From: Paulinella micropora
Lineage: Eukaryota > Cercozoa > Imbricatea > Euglyphida
Assembly: GCA_009731375.1 (NCBI GenBank)
Contig: BJOX01000074.1
Span: 36,349-100,348, forward strand
Direction: 5' to 3'
DNA length: 64,000 nt
The notes beneath the pieces were generated by a model. That model ran no database searches and was not told the DNA's origin. It saw only the letters and a program-made list of their open reading frames with translations. The translations under genes and the position numbers were made by a program. Numbering within the stretch: the stretch's first letter is position 1; each line of letters begins with the position of its first letter. This document shows positions 34,095-64,000 of the stretch, one piece after another.

Positions 34095-37000
34095 GAGGGG
34101 GAAGAAGAGAGGAAGGAGAAGACTGTGAAGTTTAACCCTAAAGTCACAGTGCTTTCTAATGCTGTTGTGCAGACTGGGCCAACGCTTCCTCTATGTGAAA
34201 ACAAAGATGTGGGTACACAGAGACTGCAGCCCCAAGGTAGTCTCATACCCGTTCATACAGCACGGTTACCAATGATAACTGATGCAAATAGGAAGGCGAG
34301 ACTTGCGATGGAGGCGAGGAGGCCAATGGCAGACGTATCGCCTCGGCCAAGCAAACAACCACGAACAGACTCAATGTCTACGGTCGCGGCGGGTGGCGAG
34401 CAAAAAGACAATGTGTGTACTCAAGTACCACAAGACAATGTCGCTCAAATAGTAAACGCACCAGTACCGCAGAATAATAAAAATGTTAATGAGGTGAAGC
34501 AGGAGGAGAAGAAGGAGGAGTTGAAAAACTTAGAGACAAGACTCCAAAATTTGGAACGTAAAGTTCTTGTTCTCGCAGCCAATATACACAGGCCCGATGC
34601 TCTGTGTTATACGGAACTTTATTGTGAAACATTGAAGACAATATTAAAAGTTGGTAATGATACGATGGCGAATATTAATATTGTCGGCAGGAAGTTTTTT
34701 AATCGATACCGGGACTGGGTGGACGGAAATATGAAAAAGTCAACGGGCACTCTCAAAGGAGTGAGCAGCCGGACGGATATCACGGGAATCATCACACTGA
34801 CCTTTAAATTGAAATCCGCACGAGTATACCGTATGGACCTCTATGTCGTCCCCGGTTACCACGGGTCAATATTACTATCGTATGACCAATTGGCTACGAT
34901 GGGGGCTGTGATTGATTGCGCCGCACGGCGAGTGATATATGGAGTAAAAAGAGGAGAAGAGAACGATATTGATCCCTTCAACGCTACTGACTCTTATGAG
35001 GCTTATGAGCTGAGTCTAGCGACGGATCACAAAAAGATGGCCATCGCACATGAGGCACTTGAGGTGTACGTTCACCCCCATGTCGTAAGACCGGATGAAC
35101 TGTCCTGGACCGACAATTGGGAATCCCAAGTGTGCACTGTCACAGTTCCGACATGCCATTGGGACAAAAAGTCTATTGATGACTTAATCGAGAAGCGAAA
35201 GGAGGAGATTATATGTGTCGCACAAAGAAGCCCGTCGTTGGCGAGATTCGCGGAAGGAGTAGGAACAGATGTCCATATTACTAACGGATACTGTTTCCAT
35301 GCGAAAGTAGGAGAAGAAAAAAGGGAGGCGTTTGTACCAAGGAGAACGGGGCGAATCCCGGATACTCCACCAGAAACTATTAAAAGTTTTATTACTGATT
35401 TCTGGGGTGACGAGCCCACGTGGCCGCGTTCACTGTCTGAAGTGAAGAAATGCTTACGGACTTTATTCGAAAATAATAAGCCGTATACTATTATCCTGCC
35501 ATATAATGAGAAGGCGATATGGGCGCAGGAAATAAGGGACCGGCTTATTGATCATCCTATACCGGTACCCTCTCGCAAGCAACAGCTAGTGGTGGCTTGT
35601 CGTATGGGAACTCGTGAGCAGAGCAGTGCATACAAGCGGAAGCTCAGAGACCTCGACAAGTTGAAATTGATACCGCAAGCATTCACATGCTTTGATGGTT
35701 TTTACACCCGTAAAGCTCCTTTGCAATACGCGAGACTCATTGACATGCTGGTGGAGCTCGGTAAAGATGATGAGCCGGACACGGTCACGTATGAAAAGAC
35801 GGGCCTAGATGATGTCTCGGAAGAGGACTTAGGCTTGGAGGAGGACAGAGAACCCCTCAAGCAGCATAAGCAGATGTCTGATGAAGATTTTCAAGAGGCG
35901 GCGCGGAAAATATTGGAAGAAGGAGTAGGCACGGAGAAGGAGAAGGAGCTTTTAAAAGCCAAATTAGAGGCGAACAAGGAAATTTTTGACCCTCCACATG
36001 CAGGTGGTGTCAAGCCTGAAGATTTCACTGCGGTTATTTACAAAATACCGGGTGCGGAGCCGTCACCGGCACCACGAAGGGCGAATTTGAGTATACATGA
36101 GGCGAAGATAGCGGAGGAGCTAGCAAGACAGCTGCTCAATGAGGACTTTATTGAGAGATCAACATCCTCAATAGTCTCACAACCGAGAATAGTGCCGAAG
36201 CCAGGAGGAGAATGGCGCCTGACAGTTAACTATGCTCGTGTTAACAAGGTGCTGGAGGAAGAGAGAAATCCTCTCCCGACATTAGAAGAAGGAAGGAGAG
36301 TACTGCGGAATGCAAAATTCTATTCGGTCATTGACCTTAAGAATGGCTTCTGGCAGATACCACTGGAGGAAAAGTCCAGATGGCTGACGGCGTTTGTGGT
36401 GGGTATGGAAATATACCAATGGAAAGTGCTTCCGATGGGCCTCAAGCAAGCCCCAGGACTTTTCCAGAAGGCGATGCAGAAGATGTTGAGCAGTCAGTAC
36501 GATGATTTGTCTGACGGTGGCTTTATGAGAAGGCGGGGACAGAAGGCGGGAGAATATGCATTTTGCTATATCGATGACATTATCGTATACTCTAACACAA
36601 TGGAGGAGCATATCGATCATTTGTCCGATATATTCAGGCGCATCGGAGCTTTTGGCCTGAAGTGCAATCTAAAGAAGTGTCAACTTGCCAAGACGAGTGT
36701 GACATACTTAGGGTACGAGATCTCCCATAATCGAGTCTCGATATCCAAAGAGAAGAGGGAGGAGATTATGAATCGACCGATACCGAAGAACCGCACTGAA
36801 TTGCACTCATTCCTTGCGATGGCGCAATACTATAGCCAGTTTATACCCGATTGGGGTGCAACACGGGCTAAAGTGGAGAAAATGATAGATTTTGGAGACT
36901 TTGAGAAGTGGGACGAAGAGGCTTTGCAAGCGTTTCATGCGCTCAAAGATCTCATTTACAAAGACCCGAAAGACGGAGGACTGGTGTTAACGATGCCCGA

Positions 37001-39905
37001 CTTTACGAAACAATTCGTAGTCGATACAGACGCATCTAAGTTTGCGATTGGGGCTGTATTACAACAAGAGGATGAGGAGAAGAAATTACGCCCAATCATG
37101 TTTATTAGTAGGAAGTTGTGTGCGGCGGAGAGAAACTATTGCACAAGGCAAAGAGAGGCGTTGGCGGTAGTATGGGCCCTCAAGAGGCTCAGAGAGTATT
37201 TGTGGGGAGGACCTCAATTTACTGTCAGAACTGATCATCATAACCTGTTATGGTTGATGAATCATGAACAGACGGGACGGCTGGCGCGGTGGCAAGCGTT
37301 CTTGTCTTGTTTCGATTTTACAATGGTCCATCTACCGGGAAAGCGAAATGTGGTCGCTGATAGCCTCTCTAGGCTAGAGTTTAACTCAGAAGTATCGGCG
37401 TTGGTGTCCACGGTGGAGATGGAAGACTTGTCCACTGACAAGGTGTATGAGGTCAGCCACATTGAGGCGATGGAGATGGCGAGTGGAGTCCGATATGACC
37501 GCACAGGTCTACGGTACAGTCCACAAGGCCCGGATCACGGGATATGTTGTGAGCTACATACCCAGGAGGACGCTGAGTGGTCCTATGAGGTATATGAGAA
37601 TGCGAAGGCGAACATAAGAGAGGAAGAGGAGACGCAGGAAGTTTATGCGGAGCCTCCTCAAGAGCGGAGAAGTGACCTAGACGATGACCCGGAAAGAATC
37701 GGGGTACGGCTAGAAGATGGTACTATCCATATAGCCTCGCCTACCGCATGGAGGCAACAACAGGCTCAAGATCCGGAGTTTAAAGAACTGATACAGTTAT
37801 ATCAGAACCCGGATGAGCTACGGATGACGAAAGCAATCAAAGATCAGATGAAGGAGATGGGAGGGAGAGATGGTCTACTGTGGTACAAGGGCCTTCACGG
37901 TCGCTATGCGTCACAGCCGGACAAATGGACCCTTTGGGTACCGGAGAGTCTGAGACGATTTATATTTGTCGCAGCCCACAATTGCCCACTTTTGGCGCAT
38001 CCGGGTCGACAACGAACTCATATGTTCGTAGCGAGGCGATTCTGGTGGAAGAAGATGAAGGAGGAGATAGATCAGGCGGTGGATGCATGCATCCCGTGCA
38101 AGATAAACAAAACACCACTGAAGGCAAATTTCGGCCTGATTGGCGAATTTCCTCTTCATGCGGGGATGTTTGAGTTTATACACATTGATCATGTGGGACC
38201 TTTCCCAGAATCGAAGGATGGTTACAAATACCTCCTTACGGCTATTGACAGAGCCACCAACTATGTGTGGATCATCCCTGTCAAAGACGTTACCGGCAAG
38301 ACGACGGCCGAGGCGCTGATCGATAGGATCATCTCACAGATCGGAGTACCAAGAAAGATATGTTCTGATCGAGGCTCGGACTTTAATAACGAGGTCATCG
38401 ACAAACTATCTAAGTATTACGGGATGAAATGGCAATATGTTACTGCCTATAACCCGCGAGCAAATGGGAAAATCGAGCGGGTACACAGACCCCTCAAAGC
38501 CTCGCTAAAGATGTATTGCACGAAGAAGGAGAATCAAAGAGCATGGGTCGAGGCAGCACCATCATTTGCGTTTGCAATGAACTGTCTACCCTCTACGGCG
38601 TTAGGAGGCTCGAAGAGCTCAATCTCGCCATATCAGTTAGTATATGGGCGTGAGCCTGATATCCCGACTTCGCTCCTTCACCCAAAAGACACTTGGGCGG
38701 ATGCGGATGAGTTGTTTGGGATGAGACTTAGAGTGAAGATGGAGGCGGAACAAATAGTCAGGGCGCATAGAGAGGCGGAGCGCCGAAAGACTGATGCTGA
38801 AGGGGTGCGACAAGCGCACTTGGATCAGATCAAGTTCCAGGTCGGGGATATTGTACTATTGTACCATCCTCAAGTCCCGAAGGGAGTCAGCTCTAAGCTG
38901 TTCACTCACTGGAAAGGACCTTATCAGATTATGGAACAGACGGGACCTCTGAATTACAAGATCAGGGGTAGAGGGAAGGTGCAAATTGTGAATGTAAGAA
39001 GGCTGATTAAGTATGATCCCTTCTTACTGGAAGATGAATCCGTTGAGGAGGCGTTAAAACGGATGAAGGATGATTTCAAAGAGGTGCCGCCCATCCACAA
39101 GGAGGCTGGCATAGACCAAGACGATGCTTATCGGGCACCGATAGCTGAGAAGGAGGAGAGTGAGGTGGACAGCAAGGAGAAGACTGACCGCATAAGCGCG
39201 GTGGGGACTCAGTCCAAGTCTCCGCGAGAGCATAGCGGAAAGAAGGAGAAGATCACAGAGGCGCAGCTAAGGAGAGCGCGGAATGATCTTATCAACGACC
39301 AACCGAGGAAGGCGATGAGGTCGATGAGATCAAAGGACGTCCACCAGGAGGAGGAGGGGACGGACACTGACCCAAACGCGGGCAACGTTGAGATTGTCCA
39401 TGAGCGATGGAAGGAAGGCGATGCGATAGCAACCATCGCATGGGTGAAAAATGTTTTCTATCTGATGAGACCAGCGGAACAACATGTCGCTGATGACACT
39501 CTCTCAGACTTATACTTGATGCGGGTCGTGGCGGTCCCACGACAGATGCGTGTCACACGGACACTCAAAATATCATCAGCCGCAAAGATAGTACAACCGA
39601 TACTCCAGTTCTGGAGAAGTATGGACCCGGTTGAGGATCCAAAGGCAAGACATTATCTGCCAGTATATAAAGACGCAAAAAGTCTCGAGACATGGGATGA
39701 TACAATTACTCCCAGAGACAAGGATTACACTGCGTGGACCATTCAGACACTGCCAAGAGGAGTGCTTGATGTCCCTTTTGAATTATCGTTGGGCGGAATC
39801 CCTAATAAGATCTGGGACATTCTCGAACAGTCAAAGTTCGATCTGACTTTTGTTGGTGGTCCTCCACCAGGCAAAGAAATCCGCGCCAGACGACGAAGGC
39901 AGTGA
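34092..39905 (+). CDS. pol: Pol polyprotein of the Ty3/gypsy element: PR-RT-RH-IN plus C-terminal extension
   Basis: Residues below are counted from the GTG at 34125 (1926 aa to the stop); the frame is open from 34092. A retropepsin-like region has D179-T-M in place of D-T/S-G, with a downstream hydrophobic ILLSYDQLATMGAVID block. The RT palm has YIDD at 815-818, LTVNYARVN, VIDLKNGFWQI and LPMGLKQAPG. RNase H acids are D967 (DTDAS), E1011 (REALAVVWAL) and D1037 (TDHHN). The integrase has an HHCC-like zinc region from about 1285 and D1355, D1415 and E1451 (D,D35E), then a GPY/F-like module (HWKGPYQIM) near 1590. About 290 further residues (to 1926) match no integrase tail I know. All catalytic residues except the protease glycine are present. 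It has no ATG near its 5' end. Confidence 0.95.
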   Translation: MEGEEERKEKTVKFNPKVTVLSNAVVQTGPTLPLCENKDVGTQRLQPQGSLIPVHTARLPMITDANRKARLAMEARRPMADVSPRPSKQPRTDSMSTVAAGGEQKDNVCTQVPQDNVAQIVNAPVPQNNKNVNEVKQEEKKEELKNLETRLQNLERKVLVLAANIHRPDALCYTELYCETLKTILKVGNDTMANINIVGRKFFNRYRDWVDGNMKKSTGTLKGVSSRTDITGIITLTFKLKSARVYRMDLYVVPGYHGSILLSYDQLATMGAVIDCAARRVIYGVKRGEENDIDPFNATDSYEAYELSLATDHKKMAIAHEALEVYVHPHVVRPDELSWTDNWESQVCTVTVPTCHWDKKSIDDLIEKRKEEIICVAQRSPSLARFAEGVGTDVHITNGYCFHAKVGEEKREAFVPRRTGRIPDTPPETIKSFITDFWGDEPTWPRSLSEVKKCLRTLFENNKPYTIILPYNEKAIWAQEIRDRLIDHPIPVPSRKQQLVVACRMGTREQSSAYKRKLRDLDKLKLIPQAFTCFDGFYTRKAPLQYARLIDMLVELGKDDEPDTVTYEKTGLDDVSEEDLGLEEDREPLKQHKQMSDEDFQEAARKILEEGVGTEKEKELLKAKLEANKEIFDPPHAGGVKPEDFTAVIYKIPGAEPSPAPRRANLSIHEAKIAEELARQLLNEDFIERSTSSIVSQPRIVPKPGGEWRLTVNYARVNKVLEEERNPLPTLEEGRRVLRNAKFYSVIDLKNGFWQIPLEEKSRWLTAFVVGMEIYQWKVLPMGLKQAPGLFQKAMQKMLSSQYDDLSDGGFMRRRGQKAGEYAFCYIDDIIVYSNTMEEHIDHLSDIFRRIGAFGLKCNLKKCQLAKTSVTYLGYEISHNRVSISKEKREEIMNRPIPKNRTELHSFLAMAQYYSQFIPDWGATRAKVEKMIDFGDFEKWDEEALQAFHALKDLIYKDPKDGGLVLTMPDFTKQFVVDTDASKFAIGAVLQQEDEEKKLRPIMFISRKLCAAERNYCTRQREALAVVWALKRLREYLWGGPQFTVRTDHHNLLWLMNHEQTGRLARWQAFLSCFDFTMVHLPGKRNVVADSLSRLEFNSEVSALVSTVEMEDLSTDKVYEVSHIEAMEMASGVRYDRTGLRYSPQGPDHGICCELHTQEDAEWSYEVYENAKANIREEEETQEVYAEPPQERRSDLDDDPERIGVRLEDGTIHIASPTAWRQQQAQDPEFKELIQLYQNPDELRMTKAIKDQMKEMGGRDGLLWYKGLHGRYASQPDKWTLWVPESLRRFIFVAAHNCPLLAHPGRQRTHMFVARRFWWKKMKEEIDQAVDACIPCKINKTPLKANFGLIGEFPLHAGMFEFIHIDHVGPFPESKDGYKYLLTAIDRATNYVWIIPVKDVTGKTTAEALIDRIISQIGVPRKICSDRGSDFNNEVIDKLSKYYGMKWQYVTAYNPRANGKIERVHRPLKASLKMYCTKKENQRAWVEAAPSFAFAMNCLPSTALGGSKSSISPYQLVYGREPDIPTSLLHPKDTWADADELFGMRLRVKMEAEQIVRAHREAERRKTDAEGVRQAHLDQIKFQVGDIVLLYHPQVPKGVSSKLFTHWKGPYQIMEQTGPLNYKIRGRGKVQIVNVRRLIKYDPFLLEDESVEEALKRMKDDFKEVPPIHKEAGIDQDDAYRAPIAEKEESEVDSKEKTDRISAVGTQSKSPREHSGKKEKITEAQLRRARNDLINDQPRKAMRSMRSKDVHQEEEGTDTDPNAGNVEIVHERWKEGDAIATIAWVKNVFYLMRPAEQHVADDTLSDLYLMRVVAVPRQMRVTRTLKISSAAKIVQPILQFWRSMDPVEDPKARHYLPVYKDAKSLETWDDTITPRDKDYTAWTIQTLPRGVLDVPFELSLGGIPNKIWDILEQSKFDLTFVGGPPPGKEIRARRRRQ

Positions 39906-40742
39906 CAAAGAAACTATTTTTCTTTATGCGTCTCAAATAAACTGATTGATTGCCCACGGCGTATCATGATTTGATCATGCATCATCAGTTATCAATATGA
40001 ATATTAAAAAGACTCAGTGATATAACTTGGCATTCGATCGCAACATACGAGTGCGAAAGGTCGATCGACGATGATACTACACCGTATACGGGGATCGCTA
40101 GTGTATTGAGCGATGGTGTTCCCGGGTATGACCCTTTCCAAGTCCTGGGATGATGTTCTCGAAAATGAAATGTTCTCTGAAACTTTCATTAAATTATTTT
40201 TTACGATAGATTATATACTGTCGTACCTGAGCACGGTCAATCTCTACTTGTGTCGGTATATCGCAGGGTCGGGTACATACACCTCGACTTCGGATATAGC
40301 TATTAGGACTGGCCCCCTAATACTATATCATAGGATATCCGCCTTATACAAGGGTATGTCATTAAAAAAGACAATGTACTTACGATCTCCCTGTGAATAA
40401 TAATAATAATAATGATAATGATAAGAAGAAGAAGGAGATCAAAGGGGGAATCGTACTACAGCACCACGTTGCTTGTATTTTTTTATTAATTGTACGTTTG
40501 TTCTTGACATACTGCCGAAAAAAAAAAAAAAAAAAATTGAGGGGAAGGAGTTCAAAATTTACAAGAAAGGCTAGAGAATCCGCTTTGACGTGCCGTATGA
40601 GGATATATTTATCGTCTTTTAGCGTCTATCCGTGGGTCGATGCGCTGTGTGGCATGACTCCATAGCGCGTACTATTTGCAGAAAGAAATCAGGTGTATGA
40701 CGAAAATGCGGCTATTTCCGTCATAAAATCGGGAGGGGGTAC
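39906..40742 (+). other. Retrotransposon 3' region and polypurine tract
   Basis: 837 bases without a meaningful frame. It contains AATAAA at about 39936 and a short (AAT)n plus an A-run. GGGAGGGGG (40731-40739), three bases before the 3' LTR, is the polypurine tract. Confidence 0.7.
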
Positions 40743-40979
40743 TGTAGGCATCACCCCCCGGATAGCCGGTAAAAAATACCTTTTCCTGGTGACAGGTGCA
40801 CCAGCTTGTTTTTCAGTATTATTTGTCCGGATTGGACCTGATGCCATTTTATTCCTGGTCTGTTGCCGTTTTCCTTTTTGGCTTCACTGAGCTAATATAA
40901 CGAGACATCATTCTCATTCTTGAGGACTGTGTTTGGTTGTATTACCGACTTTTTACGAGCTATCGTTGGGGGCATTACA
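40743..40979 (+). repeat. 3' LTR
   Basis: 237 bases, near-identical to the 5' LTR, followed by the GTCG target duplicate. Confidence 0.95.
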
Positions 40980-41314
40980 GTCGGTAGAGCCAATGGTATC
41001 AGAGTAACGGTGTCGGTAGACTCTCCCGAGCCATTACTTACGATCAGGCCAGTCATGTTACGCGGCGTGTTCTGTTAGCGACTTTTCTTATTATTAAAGT
41101 TGTAGCACTGCTATTTGAGTGTTGTATTAATAGCTATCATAGGTCATCATGATATTAAGAATAGTGGTCTAACAAGTACTATTATTCAGTAATATTTTAT
41201 TATTAATATTAAGATGATATCAATATTCGTAACACACCTTGGAGTGGTTGTAGTAACAGTTATATTAATGTTCAGCTGAGGTGACATTACCATCACCTAG
41301 TCACCTTCCTAAAG

Positions 41315-42050
41315 AGTGGAATTACGTTTGGAGTCACCAACACAATGCTGATTTCTTTCTCTGTGTCTTTTCCTGCTACTGGGCAACCGGCAAAAGAAAA
41401 ATTCGAGTCAAGTTTTCTCTGTCAAAAAAAGTGACAGTATGGACTGACATTGGGGCTGTTAAAGAATACCCTCTTGTCCAATCTTTATCTGCGTGCTCTC
41501 CTCAGACATCAGAACACACACTATGCTCTTGCTGTCCTCTCTCAAAGAGACTCAAGAAAGAAGACAGGCAAGCATACAAGGGAACCGAAACCCTCCAGAA
41601 AATCACAGACTAATGCAAAGGGAACGAGCACAACACTCTACCCTTGCAGTTTGTACATTTAGTAACATTCACACACACACCGGACTGCCAGAGCATTTTT
41701 GCAAATCTCTGAACGTGAGAGAAACCCAGGTCGACATACTGTCCGACGACAGTGCAACTTCCAGAGGAGAGCGTTTCCAACCGCTCTATTGGTATCTCTG
41801 TGTAGGGTCTGACTCCCCACAACAAAAACAAATTAAAGGAGAAAAGAGGGGAAGAAAAGAAATTCGAGGAGGGAGATCAAATAATCAGACAAAATCTCCA
41901 AGACAGAAAAAAGGAAACAAAACACAAACAAACAAACAAGCAAGGGGACAGAGACACTCACTATACCCTCTCAATCATTTCTCTGAACGTCTACAAAAAG
42001 ACAAACAGAGCAACTGGACACACACAAAGGAGATCTCTCTCCAAGAAAGT
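41315..42050 (+). mobile_element. Leader remnant of a second, related LTR element
   Basis: GGAATTACGTTTGGAGTCACC at about 41319 resembles the LTR end plus primer site of the intact element (30615-30634). The following 700 bases align with its leader: GAGCACAACACTCTACCCTT then AGTTTGT-CATTTA at 30953 and 41626, and TTTTTGCAAATCTCTGA at 31021 and 41696. No gag or pol follows; trinucleotide repeats begin at 42065. It is a diverged, truncated copy or the 5' end of an older family member. Confidence 0.65.
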
Positions 42051-42064
42051 GCTGTGATTGTGTG

Positions 42065-42253
42065 TGTATGTGTTGTTGTTGTTGTTGCTGTTGCTGTTGA
42101 TGATGATGATGATGATGATGATGCTGATGATGTCGTTTGTATTAAGAATATGTTTTAACGACGCTGACATTTCATTCAGAATTATTGCAAATCGGAGGTG
42201 AGTGACAGGGAAAAGTAAGTTAGGAGATTCGAAAGTGTAGTAGTAGTGGTAGC

Positions 42254-42321
<68 letters not shown>

Positions 42322-42340
42322 AAGTAGTAGTAGTGGTAGC

Positions 42341-42406
<66 letters not shown>

Positions 42407-42449
42407 AAGTAGTAGTGGTAGTGGTAGTAGGAGAAGTAGCAGTAGTAGC

Positions 42450-42502
<53 letters not shown>

Positions 42503-42543
42503 AAGAAGAAGTAGTAGAAGTAGAAGTAGTAGTAGTCGTAGTC

Positions 42544-42610
<67 letters not shown>

Positions 42611-42612
42611 CA
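42065..42612. repeat. (GTT)n, (GAT)n and (TAG)n tracts
   Basis: (GTT)/(GAT) repeats at 42071-42130, then (TAG)n with CAG and GAA variants at 42238-42612, ending next to the last THOC2 codons. Confidence 0.95.
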
Positions 42613-42625
42613 GTGAGGTGTCCGC

Positions 42626-63788
<21,163 letters not shown>

Positions 63789-63810
63789 CTGTAATAGATA
63801 GATAAATAGT

Positions 63811-63867
<57 letters not shown>

Positions 63868-63868
63868 G

Positions 63869-64000
63869 AAATATCGACTAATGTCAGAAAAAAGGAGCTT
63901 CTGATTTCGTCAACCAGGAAGTCTGTGGGTAAAGTATTAACCCGATGCCCAGCTAAGCCGTGATGTTTGCACGGAAGGGACTGATACAGGCAATACCAAA
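63869..64000 (-). repeat. Dispersed repeat family A, copy 4 (runs off the window)
   Basis: The first 130 bases match 52480-52610 and the complement of 4610-4745. Directly preceded by (GATA)n. Confidence 0.85.

Larger units (their letters stand above)
30387..40979 (+). mobile_element. Full-length Ty3/gypsy-type LTR retrotransposon
   Basis: It has two 237-base LTRs (30387-30623 and 40743-40979) beginning TGTA and ending TACA, and a 4-base target duplication GTCG (30383-30386 and 40980-40983). Also present are a 786-base leader, gag (31410-34091), pol (to 39905), a polypurine tract (40731-40739) and an 837-base 3' region. I see only two LTR differences over 237 bases, which points to a recent insertion. 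The order protease, RT, RNase H, integrase is that of Ty3/gypsy (Metaviridae). Both large frames are intact, so it may be active. Confidence 0.95.

Overview
The window is eukaryotic nuclear DNA. It has spliceosomal GT-AG introns, two conserved eukaryote-only genes (ALG11 and THOC2), one Ty3/gypsy-type LTR retrotransposon, decayed non-LTR reverse transcriptase sequence and a tRNA-derived SINE. Well over half of the sequence is tri-, tetra-, penta- and hexanucleotide microsatellite, mainly (TATG)n/(CATA)n, (GATA)n/(TATC)n, (GAA/GGA)n and (TAC)n. I cannot name the species. An intron-rich protist or alga with strong microsatellite expansion fits. UGA and UAA are both used as ordinary stops (ends of ALG11 and THOC2), so the genetic code looks standard.

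Layout. 1-1.3 kb: a low-complexity plus-strand coding candidate with a convincing splice junction. 1.3-7 kb: a foldback structure, the first copies of repeat families A and B, and microsatellites. 7.0-7.6 kb: a dead non-LTR reverse transcriptase. 7.9-13.7 kb: microsatellites, a minisatellite of exon-like modules and two copies of repeat family D. 13.7-15.2 kb: three minus-strand exons of one or more unrecognised genes. 16.7-24.5 kb: a complete 11-exon ALG11 gene on the minus strand (484 aa), with a SINE array in its ninth intron. 24.9-28.9 kb: microsatellites. 29.2-30.2 kb: plus-strand exons of an unrecognised gene. 30.387-40.979 kb: a full-length Ty3/gypsy element (237-bp LTRs, 4-bp target duplication, gag, pol), followed by the leader of a related, older element. 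42.6-63.8 kb: THOC2 on the minus strand, whose first exon(s) lie beyond the right edge.

The two conserved genes were rebuilt by joining exons with matching splice sites and phases. In ALG11 all ten junctions keep frame and the ends match the family. In THOC2 the chain of 17 exons from 63788 to 50157 keeps frame and follows the THO2 family in order. The basic/acidic C-terminal tail (50 to 42.6 kb) is also phase-consistent but is surrounded by partial duplicates of its own exons.

Three points stand out. (1) Many THOC2 introns are little more than one tetranucleotide microsatellite whose unit supplies the splice donor (GTATGT). (2) The 3' splice site plus the first 15-80 bases of an exon is reiterated up to six times at several loci, with microsatellite between the copies. 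(3) The retrotransposon has gag and pol in one frame separated by a single UGA, a CCCH-like finger in Gag, a protease with DTM in place of DTG, and a long unexplained C-terminal extension of Pol.
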